From positions 1 through 31,561 of the forward strand of contig JAFADH010000161.1 in assembly GCA_023424995.1 (NCBI GenBank): a stretch of 31,561 nucleotides of DNA. The letters are read 5' to 3'. This document shows, in pieces, positions 31,524 through 31,561 of the stretch (its first letter is position 1; each line of letters begins with the position of its first letter). This DNA comes from Bacillota bacterium. GTDB taxonomy: Bacteria > Bacillota > Clostridia > Lachnospirales > Lachnospiraceae. The notes beneath the pieces were generated by a model that worked only from the letters and a program-made list of their open reading frames with translations, was not told the origin of the DNA and did no database searches. The position numbers and the translations under genes were made by a program.

Positions 31524-31561
31524 GTGCAAAATCAGTCCGACCGGCCGGTGGATTGGATGGA
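31524..31561 (+). CDS. Possible start of a next gene (cut by window end)
   Basis: AAGGGGGTG at 31509-31515 lies 8 bp before a GTG that opens a frame MQNQSDRPVDWM running to the window edge. Only 12 codons are visible, so no product can be named. The site quality and spacing are the only support. Confidence 0.4.
   Translation, partial: MQNQSDRPVDWM

Overview
The window looks like a chromosomal segment from an anaerobic low-to-mid-GC Firmicute, most likely a Lachnospiraceae-type Clostridium. The signs are strong AGGAGG ribosome binding sites with frequent TTG/GTG starts, LplB/YtcP-type sugar permeases without their own ATPase, YesM-type histidine kinases paired with AraC-type response regulators, and many sugar-isomerase-like TIM barrels. 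This placement is inferred from gene style; no rRNA or other marker gene is present. The left third appears GC-richer than the AT-rich stretches around 15.9-18 kb and after 27.6 kb.

Region 1 (1-9423, all + strand) is a tightly packed catabolic operon: the end of a carbohydrate-related protein, a GHL6/GH42-like glycosidase, a sugar isomerase-like TIM barrel, two D-2-hydroxyacid dehydrogenases, an AEC-family organic-anion carrier, a membrane-anchored solute-binding protein and an FAD-dependent oxidoreductase. The set suggests breakdown of a glycoside whose product is handled as a hydroxy- or keto-acid. The substrate cannot be named. A gene-poor gap (9424-9840) holds a nested 123-bp inverted repeat.

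Region 2 (9841-13558, - strand) reads right to left as an intracellular GH10 xylanase, a polytopic histidine kinase and a NarL-type response regulator. A 640-bp region rich in repeats and palindromes separates it from region 3.

Region 3 (14201-17705, + strand) holds an ABC ATPase and its ABC-2 permease, then a 0.5-kb regulatory leader (twin palindromes, promoter, very short ORFs, alternative hairpins, a strong terminator), then a two-domain protein. Its C-terminal half resembles the EFM5/EEF1AKMT1/ZCCHC4 methyltransferase family (DPPF motif). The layout recalls antibiotic-inducible resistance modules and is the best candidate here for an undescribed system.

Region 4 (17706-27591, + strand) is a second sugar-uptake locus: lipoprotein binding protein, isomerase, aldo/keto reductase, ThuA-like protein, AraC-type regulator, YesM-type kinase and two permeases. 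The binding protein and the permeases lie 6 kb apart, but each has a near-identical promoter block with the same spacing, which points to co-regulation by the encoded two-component system.

Region 5 (27592-31561) is AT-rich and mixed: a 5'-truncated bacterial Ig-like (Big_2) remnant abutting the permease operon, a membrane-anchored TPR protein fused to an S41 protease domain, an arsenate reductase behind an 18-bp perfect inverted repeat, a tandem repeat array, and the start of another gene at the right edge.
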